Origin: Flavobacteriales bacterium
GTDB lineage: Bacteria; Bacteroidota; Bacteroidia; Flavobacteriales_F; PHOS-HE28
DNA: 64,000 nucleotides
Assembly (NCBI GenBank): GCA_016702645.1
Contig: JADJDP010000002.1
Coordinates: 124,001 to 188,000, forward strand
Direction of reading: 5' to 3'
How positions within the stretch are numbered: position 1 is the stretch's first letter; each line of letters begins with the position of its first letter. The position numbers and the translations under genes were made by a program. Below, piece by piece: positions 44,969-55,603 of the stretch. The notes beneath the pieces were generated by a model. It searched no databases and had not been told where the DNA came from. It saw nothing but the letters and a program-made list of their open reading frames with translations.

Positions 44969-46273
44969 TTGAACGCGATACCGGGTCAAGCACCGTATAG
45001 CTACTCATGGGATTTCGATGGTGATGGAGTTGAGGATAGCAGTGTTCCTAACCCCACATGGGACTACCCCTCTGTGGGGGCGACGACCACATACCCTATT
45101 TGCCTGACCATAACCACAGCTACGGGTTGTACTGTAACCGATTGTGCGGACATCCAAGTATCACCTGCGCTAGATGCTGGTTTCGGGCCTGTTCCGCAAG
45201 GCTTGTGTGCTGGTGCTGGGGTCTATCTGGAAGCGGACAATCCGGACGGCACCTCCTACGAATGGTACTTCGGCGACAATTGGTACGTCACCACACCAGG
45301 CCCCACGGTTAACTACATGTACAACGATACGGGTTGCTTCGATGTCACCTTGACCATTTCGAACCTGGGTTGTATGGCCGATTCCACGATCGCGAACGCT
45401 ATCTGCATTTGGGGGCCAGTGGCTGATTTCACCATCACACAGACCTGCACTTCGCCCTTCGAGGTGTCGTTCCAGAACTTGTCCCTTTTCGACGACAACC
45501 TATTCTGGAACTTTGGGGATGGGAGCATCCTCGAAGGAGATTCAGCCGATGATGCTCCAGATATTCATTCTCCTATACACACCTATGCGAACGAAGGGAC
45601 ATACAGCGTCTGCCTGACAGCTTCTGCCGACACATCCACCTGCCCCCACACACGTTGCTTTGAGATCTACATCGACGAGCCTAGCGCCAACCTCCAATTC
45701 ACGCCTACGAGTGGTTGCCCGCCATTGTGTGTTTCCTTCAGCACCGATGAGACCTACAATGTGGAGTGGGAGATCGATTTCGGCAATGGCGATGAGCTTA
45801 CAGCGGATGCGATCGTTTGCGATCCCGGGGATGACATTGACGATTGTGTGCAGTGGATTGTTTCTTTCACGGATGATCCGGGTCCCGTCGATCTCTACAA
45901 CGCACCTTTCATTGGAGGGAACATCTTCCCGCCCTGTGTGAACTATGACGATGCCGGGGTCTATACCATCACGGCGATAGCCACCAACATCAACGGCTGC
46001 ACCGACACAACGGTTTACCAAGACGCGATCACCATCAGTACCGCACCGGACTTCGCCACGTTCACTGCGACCGTCACCGATATGTGCGAGCCGTTCTGTG
46101 TGAATGTGGTCGCGGATAATGTTCTGGGCAACTATCAGTGGAGTTATCGGCTGACGGCATGGGGTGCGTGGATACCATTTGGAGGAGGTACACAGGCGGA
46201 ACAACTCTGCCAACCAACGGCACCGAGCTTTGGAGATCCAGCTCGTAGGCGACCTGACCACTTGTTCAGATAG
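44969..46273 (+). CDS. Giant PKD-type surface protein, second part
   Basis: Further repeats: YSYSWDFDGDGVEDSSVPNP, YEWYFGDNWYVTTPGPTVNY, FSVQ-like FEVSFQNLSLFDDNLFWNF, VEWEIDFGNGDELTADAI. The segments WDFDGDG, FGDG and YxxxGxYxVxLT are PKD hallmarks. A start here is only the first codon after the shift; the frame ends near 46200. Confidence 0.72.
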   Translation: MNAIPGQAPYSYSWDFDGDGVEDSSVPNPTWDYPSVGATTTYPICLTITTATGCTVTDCADIQVSPALDAGFGPVPQGLCAGAGVYLEADNPDGTSYEWYFGDNWYVTTPGPTVNYMYNDTGCFDVTLTISNLGCMADSTIANAICIWGPVADFTITQTCTSPFEVSFQNLSLFDDNLFWNFGDGSILEGDSADDAPDIHSPIHTYANEGTYSVCLTASADTSTCPHTRCFEIYIDEPSANLQFTPTSGCPPLCVSFSTDETYNVEWEIDFGNGDELTADAIVCDPGDDIDDCVQWIVSFTDDPGPVDLYNAPFIGGNIFPPCVNYDDAGVYTITAIATNINGCTDTTVYQDAITISTAPDFATFTATVTDMCEPFCVNVVADNVLGNYQWSYRLTAWGAWIPFGGGTQAEQLCQPTAPSFGDPARRRPDHLFR

Positions 46274-48329
46274 CCAGACCCAGGTCGTTCTGCTTCCCAC
46301 CTTGGCGCAAGCGACGTTCTCCATTGATGACGCCACACCATGCCCTAACCAGCCCGTGAATTTCACGGCTCAAGTATCCCAGCCGACCAGTAGCTTGGTG
46401 TGGCTCGTTGATGGGCTCCAAGTTTCAGAACCACCTACGTTCGATCAGGTCTTCTCATTAGGTGTTCATACGATCTGTTTGATCGCCACCGACCTCGCTT
46501 TCGGTTGCTCGGATACGCTCTGCCAATCTGTTGAGGTCTATACCCCTGATCCTTGGGTAGAAGTGGAACTGAGCCCACTGGGCTGCGGCTTCATCATGCA
46601 AGCGTGTGATACCAATGCCGTTACCGGCAACACCTATTCCTACACTATGGTAACTGTGTTCCCAGGGGGGATCCCTCCGGTCATACTCTCGACCAATAGC
46701 GTTAACCCATGCGCTTCTGCTACCATTCCGGAGGCGGCGGTCATTGATCTAGTCGTTCAGGTTGCAGGACCGCCAGGCTGGGGGAACTGCATCGTCACGG
46801 ATACACTCAATGACTTTCTCGGCTTCGCGGATATTCTCGGCCCATGGGAGTGGACAGCCTTGGACTCTGCGAACTGCGCTCCGTATTGCGTGCAGTTCGA
46901 GGTGTTCAATCCGTCTGCACTTGGAGTGTCATATCTCTGGGATTTTGGCGACGGAAGTGGTGGGAACGGTCCGAACCCGTTACACTGCTATACCGCACCA
47001 GGTGCGTACTGCCCCACGTTGCAGGTTGTGTTACCGAACCAGTGCGATGTCTTCATCGAATGCGTAGAACCCATCGTTGTGCTGCCCTACGAGGTGTCCG
47101 TGGCCTATGATCCATTGATCTGCGCGGGTGATACATCATGGGCCGAGTTCACACCCGATGCACCCTTTGAGATCCACAACGTCGCCTTCGTGCCCAGCAC
47201 CGATGTGATCCTCGCCACGGAGTGGATCTACGCGCTGCTCCCGGACGCGACGACGCAATACATCGCAACGGCCTCTTACTTCCAATGCACGGATGAGGAT
47301 ACACTGGACGTGGTGGTGAACCCACTTCCGTTGGTGACTGCTGGCCCCTATGGGCCTTTCTGCATCAACGGGCAGGCGCTTGACTACCCCACGATTTCGC
47401 CGAATGCGCCGCCTGGCAGTTCATCCTGGCAGCCTCCCTTGGGCTTCCCCGATCCGATTATGATAGGGGCTGGGTGCGACTCCGTGATCACATATACCTA
47501 CACGGATACTCTGGGTTGCGCCAATTCGATCGTTGTGCCCTTCTGCATCAATGACACCACAGCTGTGGCATTCGACAGTATCCATGTTTGCATGGATGCG
47601 GTACCGTTCGACCTGAGCCCGTTCGTTGACCTACCCGGTGATACGTTCCAAACATTGTATGATGGGTTGGCATGGTCGGTGTTGCCATCCGTATTCGATG
47701 TGTCGCTGATCAGCCCACAACCCACATCGGCCTTCGAGGTACCCATTCAATACCTCTATACGAATGCTGTTGGATGTACCAGCACCAACGATACCGTTCT
47801 GACTGTTCACCCACTTCCCGATTTGGATATTCTTGCTGATGATGTCTGCGCCTACGATTCCTTGGAGATCTTGAATGCAAGCACGATCACCACCGGATCA
47901 ATCAGTATATGGAACTGGGATATACAGGACCAAGGCATATTCAATACTCAGCAGGTCGGTCCGTTCGATTTCGAACCTGACACTGTTGCGATCACTTTGG
48001 AAGCCACTTCGGACCGGAACTGCGTGTCTTCCATGACGCATAACGTGATCATCCACCCGGTGCCGGTAGCGGGCTTCACTTCTGCGGATGAGTGCCAGCA
48101 CGATACGGTGCTCTATGTCGACCAGTCGACTATCCTGTGGAACACCGGCGTGGATGTGATCGACACTTGGGACTGGCGTTTCGGGGATGGCTCACCCTCT
48201 ATCGAATCGAACCCTGAACATCTATGGTCCATTTGGGGACCTTCACCGACACTCGATCGTGTCCTCCGTGTTCGGCTGCCACGATACCGTCATGCTGGGC
48301 AACACTATCCATCCAGCCCCGGTGAATAG
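46164..48329 (+). CDS. Giant PKD-type surface protein, third part
   Basis: The longest piece: real from about 46210 (TELWRSSS-like overlap, then LVGDLTTCSDSQTQVVLLPT) to about 48215. Repeats include ATFSIDDATPCPNQPVNFTA, GVSYLWDFGDGSGGNGPNP, VTAGPYGPFCINGQALDYP and VAGFTSADECQHDTVLYVD, then WDWRFGDGSPSIESNPEH. The residues before 46210 and after 48215 are out of frame. Confidence 0.72.
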   Translation: MRGYHLEEVHRRNNSANQRHRALEIQLVGDLTTCSDSQTQVVLLPTLAQATFSIDDATPCPNQPVNFTAQVSQPTSSLVWLVDGLQVSEPPTFDQVFSLGVHTICLIATDLAFGCSDTLCQSVEVYTPDPWVEVELSPLGCGFIMQACDTNAVTGNTYSYTMVTVFPGGIPPVILSTNSVNPCASATIPEAAVIDLVVQVAGPPGWGNCIVTDTLNDFLGFADILGPWEWTALDSANCAPYCVQFEVFNPSALGVSYLWDFGDGSGGNGPNPLHCYTAPGAYCPTLQVVLPNQCDVFIECVEPIVVLPYEVSVAYDPLICAGDTSWAEFTPDAPFEIHNVAFVPSTDVILATEWIYALLPDATTQYIATASYFQCTDEDTLDVVVNPLPLVTAGPYGPFCINGQALDYPTISPNAPPGSSSWQPPLGFPDPIMIGAGCDSVITYTYTDTLGCANSIVVPFCINDTTAVAFDSIHVCMDAVPFDLSPFVDLPGDTFQTLYDGLAWSVLPSVFDVSLISPQPTSAFEVPIQYLYTNAVGCTSTNDTVLTVHPLPDLDILADDVCAYDSLEILNASTITTGSISIWNWDIQDQGIFNTQQVGPFDFEPDTVAITLEATSDRNCVSSMTHNVIIHPVPVAGFTSADECQHDTVLYVDQSTILWNTGVDVIDTWDWRFGDGSPSIESNPEHLWSIWGPSPTLDRVLRVRLPRYRHAGQHYPSSPGE

Positions 48330-49227
48330 TATGGTCTTCGCTCCGAACTGCTTCGAGGCGAACACACTCATCACAAGCACCTCCACTATTCCGCAAGGCA
48401 GCATCACAAGCACCACTTGGACGATGGATGACCCTCCCGTCCTGTACGTCGGGATCTCGGTTGAGCACGAGTTCGCTTCACCAGGCTTCTTCCCGATCGT
48501 TCTTGAGACCTTGAGCGATCAAGGCTGCGAGACCATGTTGACGGACACGGTCGAGATTTGGCCGCTGCCCCTAGTGAGCTACGCCCTGAGCGATACGGTG
48601 CTCTGTGTGAACGACCCTGTCCAACTCACAAACACCAGCACCATTCCGGAGCCGTATGCCAACGTCTCGTGGCAGTGGTTCATCAATGGTGCTCTTGCGG
48701 GTACAGCGCCAGAGTTATCCACCACGTTCGACCCGGCCGGGAGCTATACGGTCGGCCTTGTAGTGACCAGTGGAAATGGATGCGTGGATTCGCTATTCAA
48801 TGCGCAGCAGATCATGGTGCATCCCTTACCGGTGGCCGGGTTCCTGGCAGACCCAACGCACACCGGTATCCTGCAGCCGGAAATACAGGTGCTTGACACT
48901 TCGTTCAACTCGGTGCAATGGGGATACGACTTCGGCGATGGCGCATACTCATTCCTACAGAACCCCGCTAATACCTATGCCACCTTCGGGAGCTATGTGA
49001 TCGAGCAGATCGTCACCAGCGTGCATGGTTGTCTGGACACCGCTTACCAGCAGGTGGTCATAGACCCCGACCTGCTCATCTATGTCCCCAACACCTTCAC
49101 GCCCGATGGCGACGGGGTGAACGACGTCTTCCTACCCTCGCTCGACGGCTTTCGCGGTGCGGGAGTACAATCTGACCATCTGGAACCGCTGGGGGGAGTT
49201 GATCTTCGAGACGGACGAGGAAGATGA
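48187..49227 (+). CDS. Giant PKD-type surface protein, fourth part with start of the CHU_C domain
   Basis: From about 48225 it continues PKD repeats (HEFASPGFFPIVLETLSDQG; VAGFLADPTHTGILQPEI; WGYDFGDGAYSFLQNP) and then IYVPNTFTPDGDGVNDVFLP, the opening of the gliding-motility-associated C-terminal domain. Such domains direct type IX secretion (type B sorting). The frame fails near 49160. Confidence 0.75.
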   Translation: MAHPLSNRTLNIYGPFGDLHRHSIVSSVFGCHDTVMLGNTIHPAPVNSMVFAPNCFEANTLITSTSTIPQGSITSTTWTMDDPPVLYVGISVEHEFASPGFFPIVLETLSDQGCETMLTDTVEIWPLPLVSYALSDTVLCVNDPVQLTNTSTIPEPYANVSWQWFINGALAGTAPELSTTFDPAGSYTVGLVVTSGNGCVDSLFNAQQIMVHPLPVAGFLADPTHTGILQPEIQVLDTSFNSVQWGYDFGDGAYSFLQNPANTYATFGSYVIEQIVTSVHGCLDTAYQQVVIDPDLLIYVPNTFTPDGDGVNDVFLPSLDGFRGAGVQSDHLEPLGGVDLRDGRGR

Positions 49228-49352
49228 AGGCTGGGATGGCATCCTAAGCGGAACTCAAGTGCAGGACGGCGTGTACATCTGGCGATCGATTTACAAGCCC
49301 AGAGTTTCGTGGGGTGGAAGAAGATGCGAGGTCATGTGACCCTGTTGCGGTA
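49157..49352 (+). CDS. Giant PKD-type surface protein, end of the CHU_C domain
   Basis: EYNLTIWNRWGELIFETDEE, DEGWDGILSGTQVQDGVYIW and then, after one more shift near 49300, AQSFVGWKKMRGHVTLLR to the stop at 49350-49352. The order WNRWGxxIFE, WDG, G-YxW and GxVTLLR is the full CHU_C signature, so the domain is complete apart from the indels. Confidence 0.75.
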
Positions 49353-49415
49353 GGCACCAAGTTGGGGTCGTCCCTTGGTCCGTATCCGGATCTGGGCCAG
49401 ATTTCCATCGAGGTG

Positions 49416-50330
49416 ATGAGCATGCACGGGATATTTCGGGGCCTCCACATGCATGTGGCTTTCTATGCCATTAGCTCTGTCGCCCTCGCTCAGGGGCACG
49501 CTGTTAATCTGGATTCTCTGCTTGGTATTTGGAATGACCATAGCAAGTCCGACTCAATCCGGCTCACAGCGATTCATGACATCTGCTGGGAAGCCTATTT
49601 GGAGAGCGATACTGACAGTGCACTGCGTTACGCGCAACTTGGTCACGCCTTTTCGCTACGCACGGGGAAGAAAAAGTTTGAAGCGGACGGCCTCAATACA
49701 CTCGCGATCGTATTCAAGGTAAGACATGACTATGAGACTGCCATCGCTCACGGCAAACGGGCGTTAGCGATTAGCGGTGAGATCAATTATAGGGAGGGAA
49801 TCTGTACGGCACTGTATACGCTAGGAATCACCTGCATCGCTTCAGGACGAAACATGGAAGCCCTATCCCATCTTGAGCGCAGCATAAGTACCTGTCAACA
49901 ACTGGGCGATTCGGCGCGTACCGCCAATTCTCTTTATGCGTTGGGCCAGGCATTGGCCGTAACAGGACAAGGCGAGGTTGCTGCGCTTCGGTTTGATGAG
50001 TGCATTCGGATAAGGGTCCGCCTGGGTGACAAGCGTGGAACAGCAGCTTGCTACAATATGCTTGGCAACATTCAATACGACCGAGGAGACCTCGACAGCG
50101 CCTTGGGTTACTTCAGTAGGAGTCTGCGACTGAAAGAGCAGGCTGGTGACGAGCGCGGTATCGCCAACTCCCTGCTGAACATAGGGATGATCTACGATGA
50201 GCAAGGCGATGTTGCGACTGCGAGGAACAGCTATGTGCAGAGCCTAGCGCTGTTCGAGGGTTGGGCAATAAGAGGGTATGGTAACCGCCATCTTCAACAT
50301 AGCCATTATCGACAGCGATGCTGGCGATAA
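49416..50330 (+). CDS. TPR sensor kinase 1, TPR half
   Basis: The gene spans 49416-51623. This piece starts with a signal segment (HVAFYAISSVALAQG), then about six TPR units: FEADGLNTLAIVFKVRHDYE, GICTALYTLGITCIASGRNM, TANSLYALGQALAVTGQGEV, GTAACYNMLGNIQYDRGDLD, and GIANSLLNIGMIYDEQGDVA. The periplasmic TPR domain followed by a membrane helix and a LytS-like kinase is a frequent Bacteroidota sensor design. The frame breaks near 50265. Confidence 0.72.
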   Translation: MSMHGIFRGLHMHVAFYAISSVALAQGHAVNLDSLLGIWNDHSKSDSIRLTAIHDICWEAYLESDTDSALRYAQLGHAFSLRTGKKKFEADGLNTLAIVFKVRHDYETAIAHGKRALAISGEINYREGICTALYTLGITCIASGRNMEALSHLERSISTCQQLGDSARTANSLYALGQALAVTGQGEVAALRFDECIRIRVRLGDKRGTAACYNMLGNIQYDRGDLDSALGYFSRSLRLKEQAGDERGIANSLLNIGMIYDEQGDVATARNSYVQSLALFEGWAIRGYGNRHLQHSHYRQRCWR

Positions 50331-51623
50331 TGAGGGCAGCCTTCGACGCTTGCAGACCGCACTTGATATGACCGAGCAAGAAGGGATCTTTCGATGGAGG
50401 CAAGGGTTGTTGCGCTTATGGGTTCCATTCTCGCGGATCTCGGCAAACCACGGCGGCCAAATCACGTCTCCGCCAAGCGAAGGCGATCTTCGAGGACATT
50501 GGTGATTCACAGGGGGTAGCCCAAACAGTTCTCAATCTGGCCTCACTTGCCGTTGAGGCTGGCAACAATCAGGATGCAATCGCCGATGCGAACCGGGCAT
50601 ATGACATTGCTATCGATGTGGAAGATATCTATATCGCTCGCGATGCCTCTGAACTCTTGGTCAAGGCCAACAAGGGATTAGGCCGTTTCGCGGATGCCTA
50701 TACATCGAAGCTGCGCTATATAGGCTTGCGTGACAGTATTTCTAGCATGGAGAATCAGAGGGCTGTTCTCAAGCATGAACTCGAAAGTGGGTTTGCCAAG
50801 AAGCAACTCATCGATAGCCTTTCACGAGCGTCTGAAACTTCGGAGATGGAGAGCGAGAAGACTATCGCACACCTCCGAGCGAATCGGGAACGGACTACTT
50901 CTCTCGCCATTGCAGGCACGAGCATGCTGCTCGATCGGTGGTGGCGTGGCCTTCACGCTGGACCGCAAGCGCCGCAAGGCACGCCATGCCCGCAAAGCCG
51001 CCCACCTCCAAACCCAAGCCTGGCGGGCACAGGTGAATCCGCATTTCATCCATACCGCGCTACAGAATATCAACGAATACGTCCAAGCCAACGAACGCGA
51101 TCTCGCGTCCTCCTTCCTCACGCGCTTTGCACGGCTCATGCGCGCGGTACTTGAGAATGCGCGCAAGGATGAGGTGAGCCTGCAAAGCGACTTGGACGTG
51201 CTGCACGATTACCTGGAGTTGGAGAAGGCGCGCATGCACAATGGTTTCACCTATTCCATCGATATCGATACAGATCTGGATCCAGAGGAGGCAATGGTGC
51301 CGCCCATGCTCCTGCAGCCCTTCGCCGAAGAGGCGATCTGGAAGGGCCTTGCAAAAAAGCAGGGTGCAGGCCATATCAGTATCACCGTCCGTAAGCGCAA
51401 TGGTTCATTGATCCTGGCAATAGAGGATGATGGCATGGCGCGTCCTCCAGATCTGCATGGTGGGTCGGCGGGCCCGGAGGAGAGAACAACCGGCACCGCC
51501 ATAACCGCCGCTCGCTTGGAACTGCTCTCACGACAGGAGGGCAAACCAGCTAGCGTACGTTCTTCACCCTTGCCCAATGGTCAGCGAGTTGAACTGGAAC
51601 TGCCAATGCAAACCGCAGCCTAG
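50331..51623 (+). CDS. TPR sensor kinase 1, LytS-like kinase half
   Basis: After shifts near 50265, 50430 and 50935, the last TPR units, a membrane helix (SLAIAGTSMLL) and the kinase part lie on 50730-51623. The H-box is QVNPHFIHTALQNINEYV (histidine kinase type PF06580) and the ATPase part ends in GTAITAARLELLSR. The usual N-box VENAIWHG reads AEEAIWKG: the Mg-binding asparagine and the histidine are replaced by Glu and Lys. Kinase 2 next door keeps the standard residues, so kinase 1 may no longer bind ATP normally. It ends three bases before kinase 2 starts. Confidence 0.7.
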
Positions 51624-51626
51624 CAG

Positions 51627-52400
51627 ATGAACCGCGCGCTTGGATATTCGGGGAAGCGCAGTGGAAGGGGTGTGGCAATCTTCCTAGCGTCAGTGCTGTT
51701 CATCGATGGTGCATATGCCCAGCAACCAGCTTCCACTGATTCGTTGAAACGCGCCATCACGACCGCGAAGCACGACACTGCGCGCCTTGTGGCAATGATG
51801 GCGCTAAGCGAACGTATCGGTCAGCAACGGCCAGATACCAACCTTGTGTTGTGCGAGAGCGCATTGGCGATCGCCGATCGCGCACTCAAGCAGCCCGGCA
51901 TCAAGCCCGTGGTGCGCAAGACCCTTCTTGTGCAACAGGCTTCCGCACTAAACAACAAAGCCGTTTCGCATTTCATGTTCGGCGAACTCGATAGTGCGCT
52001 CATCTGTTTCAAGCAGGCGGAGGTGATCCACCGGTCCAATGGCCGTGCGGATGGTGTAGCCGATGCCTTGAATAATCAGGGCGTGGTGCACGAGAAGCTG
52101 GGCAATCACGCCGAGCAGCGGCGTTGCTTGTTCGAAGCGCTAGTCGTTTACCAAAAAGCAGGAGAGAGCTATCATGTGGCCACCGCATTGAACAACATCG
52201 GTAACTACTTCAAGGCGCGCGGACTTTCGGATAGTGCGCATGCCTATTTGGACAGCAGCCTAAGTGTCGCCCAGCGGTTGAACGATCAGCGGGCCATCGC
52301 TAACAGTCTGCTCAATGTCGGACTTCTCCATGCCGAACAGGGTCAGGCTTCCGAAGCGCTAGAGCGCTACCTGGAATGTGAACGCATCTACACGCAATAG
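51627..52400 (+). CDS. TPR sensor kinase 2, TPR half
   Basis: The gene spans 51627-53994. A signal segment (GVAIFLASVLFIDGAYAQQ) is followed by TPR units: LVQQASALNNKAVSHFMFGE, GVADALNNQGVVHEKLGNHA, HVATALNNIGNYFKARGLSD, AIANSLLNVGLLHAEQGQAS. It is a paralogue of kinase 1 in tandem. The frame stops at 52398 in ECERIYTQ. Confidence 0.72.
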   Translation: MNRALGYSGKRSGRGVAIFLASVLFIDGAYAQQPASTDSLKRAITTAKHDTARLVAMMALSERIGQQRPDTNLVLCESALAIADRALKQPGIKPVVRKTLLVQQASALNNKAVSHFMFGELDSALICFKQAEVIHRSNGRADGVADALNNQGVVHEKLGNHAEQRRCLFEALVVYQKAGESYHVATALNNIGNYFKARGLSDSAHAYLDSSLSVAQRLNDQRAIANSLLNVGLLHAEQGQASEALERYLECERIYTQ

Positions 52401-53994
52401 AGGACGACCGCAGCCTGGCGACCACCTTCAATAACATCGCCAGCATTTCATAGGACCAAGGCGTCCTCGAAGAAGCCATCGGCTATTTCCATCGAGCGCT
52501 TGACATCCTTTGGCGCGCGGCGAGAAGATCGAGGAGGCCAATGTTCGAATGAACCTTGGCAGCGTGCTGGATGAGCAGGGGAACTGGACATGGCGCGGAG
52601 GAATTCGAGAGAAGCCTGAATCTGTTCACTGGAGTGGGGACCGTTCAGGAGGCCCTTGTCCACGGACCTCGGGAACCTTTGGAAGAACAAGGGCGACCGT
52701 CCGAAGGCGTTGGAGCACCTACAGACCAGCTTTGACATTAGCCGCGAGATCGACAATCCGTATGACATCGCCAACGCGTTGTACAAGCTAGGCACTTCCA
52801 CGAAGATGTAGGGAATTGGACGCAGCCCTTGTCCGGTACGAAGAATGCCTCGACATCGAGCAAGGCTCAGGCGACCGCGAGTCCGAATCGTTCACGCTGT
52901 ACAGCATCGGGAATGTGAAGCTGAACAGGGAAGGAAACGCCTCGCAGGCGGTAAAGTTCGCGGAGCGTTCATTGGCCATCGCTCGCGAGATTGGTTATCA
53001 GTTGAATATTATGCGTGCTGCGCAGCTGCTGAACGAGGCGCTGGCGAAGCAGGGAAAATGGGGGCGTGCCTTGGAGATGCTGGAATTGTACCAGCAGATG
53101 AAGGACAGCTTGAGCAATGCAGAGAACACGAAGAAGACAGTGCGGCTCCAGATGCGGTACAACTTCGCCAAGAAGAACTTGCGGACGGTTTGGCCCATGT
53201 GGCCGAACTGGCCGAGTTGGAGAACGAGAAGGATCCAACGCTCGAAGGCGAACAAGCCCGGAACCGCGTCTGGGCTTCGGGTTCGGCGGTCTGCTGCTTT
53301 GGGTACTGGAGGTGTGGTGTACCGGATGGATCGCAAACGACGCAAGGAGCGCTTGACTATGATGCCGCCGTCTTGCAAACACGGATCCTCCGCACCCAAA
53401 TGAATCCTCATTTCATCTTCAACGCTCAACAGCATCAACAACTACGTGCAGGAGAACGAACGACCTGGCCAGTAGCTTCCTCACCAAGTTCGCGAGGCTC
53501 ATGCGGCTGGTGTTGGAGAACAGCCGGCACAACGAAGTGCCTCTCGCGCAGGACCTGGAGACTCTCCGCCTGTACATGGAACTGGAGCAGTCGCGGATGA
53601 ACGGGAAGTTCGAGTTCAGCATCGAGGTTGATCCAGGCATCGATCAAGAGGCAATGCTGGTACCCCCGCTCGTAATGCAACCCTTCGTAGAGAATGCCAT
53701 CTGGCATGGCATCTCGCGCAAGGAGGGTATGGGTCACATCAAGCTTTCCGTGAGCAAGACCGACGAGCGACTGGTCATGATGATTGAGGACGACGGCGTG
53801 GGGCGACAGCCGTGTGGAGGAAAAGAGCCTCACGATGGCTCCTCCCCCAAGACCTCCTTGGGCACGGCTATCACACGGGATAGGCTGGCGCTCTTGGGCA
53901 AGCAACGCGGAGGCGAGGCGGGGTTCGGTTCACGGATCTTGAGCATGGAACACGCGTGGAAGTGGCGATGCCGATGGCAGGAATGAGCGCCTAG
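52401..53994 (+). pseudogene. TPR sensor kinase 2, remaining TPRs and LytS-like kinase half (several frameshifts)
   Basis: TPR fragments (LATTFNNIASIS; FTLYSIGNVKLNREGNAS) occur in at least three frames between 52401 and 53130. The membrane helix falls in GGLLLWVLEVWCTGWI near 53290, then ILRTQMNPHFIFNA (H-box) near 53390, two close indels (53425, 53465), and the ATPase part on 53501-53986: LYMELEQSRMNGKFEFSIE, LVMQPFVENAIWHGISRKEG (intact N-box), IEDDGVG, LGTAITRDRLALLG. A last shift near 53945 gives the ending THRVEVAMP-type text (GTRVEVAMPMAGMSA) and stop at 53992-53994. Confidence 0.65.
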
Positions 53995-54079
53995 CTGGAT
54001 CCGCCGCCATTCGCTCGTTCAAGTCCGCCTTCTGCTCAGTTGTGCTCGTGGCGTCCGAAGTGAACAGGCACCTTCGGGC

Positions 54080-54568
54080 ATGGTTGAGGTTCCAGTCATC
54101 ATCCCGCTGATTCTTCTTTGCGTTTCACTGGTAGCAACGTGTTGGGCCGTATTTCCGGTTCGAAAGCATCTTGTGGTGCAGGGCAGGATCTTACGAGGAT
54201 CGTCGTCATCCATCGGCTTGTTGATCGTCTGCGAGGTTGCAGGCGGTCAGGAGTTCATTGCCAAGCCCTCTTCGAACGGCTTGTTCCGGGTCCGCTTGCC
54301 CCTCGGCTGCACCGCAAGGATGAAATTCTTCAATAGGGGCGGGTTAATGCGCATCGTCATGATAGAGCATCGGTCAGGGGATCAATGCCTTGGCCGAGAA
54401 CCGCACGTGATCGATCTCGGCGAAGTCACGCTCGACCATCCAAGTGGTGCTCAACCTGTTCGCACTGTCGTACTCCTCCATGACGAGTTCGTGACCATCA
54501 CGGATCGGTACGATCCATCCGCCATGCACCGTTCGACCGCCAGTTGCTCGATCGGCACGACCATATGA
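54080..54568 (+). CDS. Hypothetical membrane-anchored protein
   Basis: A 162-residue protein with one N-terminal helix (VIIPLILLCVSLVATCWAVF) and a beta-rich remainder (HLVVQGRILRGSSSSIGLLI, GLFRVRLPLGCTARMKF, VIDLGEVTLDHPSG). The strands hint at a small carboxypeptidase-regulatory-like sandwich, but I do not recognise a family. The following 296 bp up to the fibre gene hold no gene I can support. Confidence 0.5.
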   Translation: MVEVPVIIPLILLCVSLVATCWAVFPVRKHLVVQGRILRGSSSSIGLLIVCEVAGGQEFIAKPSSNGLFRVRLPLGCTARMKFFNRGGLMRIVMIEHRSGDQCLGREPHVIDLGEVTLDHPSGAQPVRTVVLLHDEFVTITDRYDPSAMHRSTASCSIGTTI

Positions 54569-54864
54569 TCGGTATGGTTCGGAAGCGGGATGATACGATC
54601 GCATTTGGGAGGACAATGCCCCTACACATGTCGCGATCAACGCCAGCTACCGCATCCATTGTCAAACTGAGGCGGATGGATCCGCTGCCGAACGCAGTGC
54701 TTGCCTCCCTGTTTCCTTGGCTCCAGTATTCCCCTACAGAATGAGAAGGCAGGGAGGACCAAGCGGAGAAGGCAACCATCTGGTCATATCCGAGAAGATC
54801 GCCTTGCACGGTGGGGGTCTGCAATTAGAATCCCGCTACATTCATACTCCTTGAAACCACCACA

Positions 54865-55603
54865 ATGGAGCACTGTTTCTTATTCCGTATCCAGTGGGTG
54901 CTGCTTTTCTGCAGCCTGGAGTTACATGCCCAAGCACAGAACGTCGGCATCAACACCAACGGGGCACCGCCGAACCCGTCCGCCTTGCTAGACGTGGACA
55001 ACAATGGCACATTGCGCGGTGTTCTGTTGACGCGCCTCTCCACGATCGACCGCTTGGCCATTGCCGGGCTGGGCGCAACGGAGGATGGCCTTACGGTTTA
55101 CGATACAACGACGAAGACCTATTGGTATTGGGATGGTACACAATGCATCGAGGTCGGAGCGGCAATGGGTAGCGGATGGTCGCTCACAGGTGATGCACTG
55201 ACAGTGCCAGGAACCAACTTTTCTGGCACAACGGACAACCAGCCTCTGGAGATCTGGACGGACAATACGGCACGGGTGAGGATCACAACGAAGGGGCAGA
55301 TCGAGACTTTGAATACGGGGGAGAGCGTGTTCATCGGTGAGGGTGCAGGCGCAAATGATGACTTAGCCTCAAACGGTAACGTCTTTGTGGGGCACTTTGC
55401 TGGGACCCAGAATACGACGGGCGGCGCGAACACGGCTATTGGCCACAATTCTTTGAGCGTGAATACCACGAGCTGGTACAACACGGCCCTCGGATACGCA
55501 TCCTTGTGGCAGAATACCACTGGCAGTTCGAATACCGCCGTTGGCCGGAGCTCGATGAACAATAACACACAGGGATTGCAATACCGCCCTTGGCGATGGG
55601 TTC
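54865..55603 (+). CDS. YadA-head/S74 surface fibre, N-terminal part
   Basis: The gene spans 54865-57420, about 850 residues. A signal peptide (WVLLFCSLELHAQAQ) is followed by NVGINTNGAPPNPSALLDVD and GVLLTRLSTIDRLAIAG, the standard start of Bacteroidota tail-fibre-like proteins, then the first head repeats (ASNGNVFVGHFAGTQNTTGG, ANTAIGHNSLSVNTTSWYN). The frame shifts near 55580. Confidence 0.75.
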
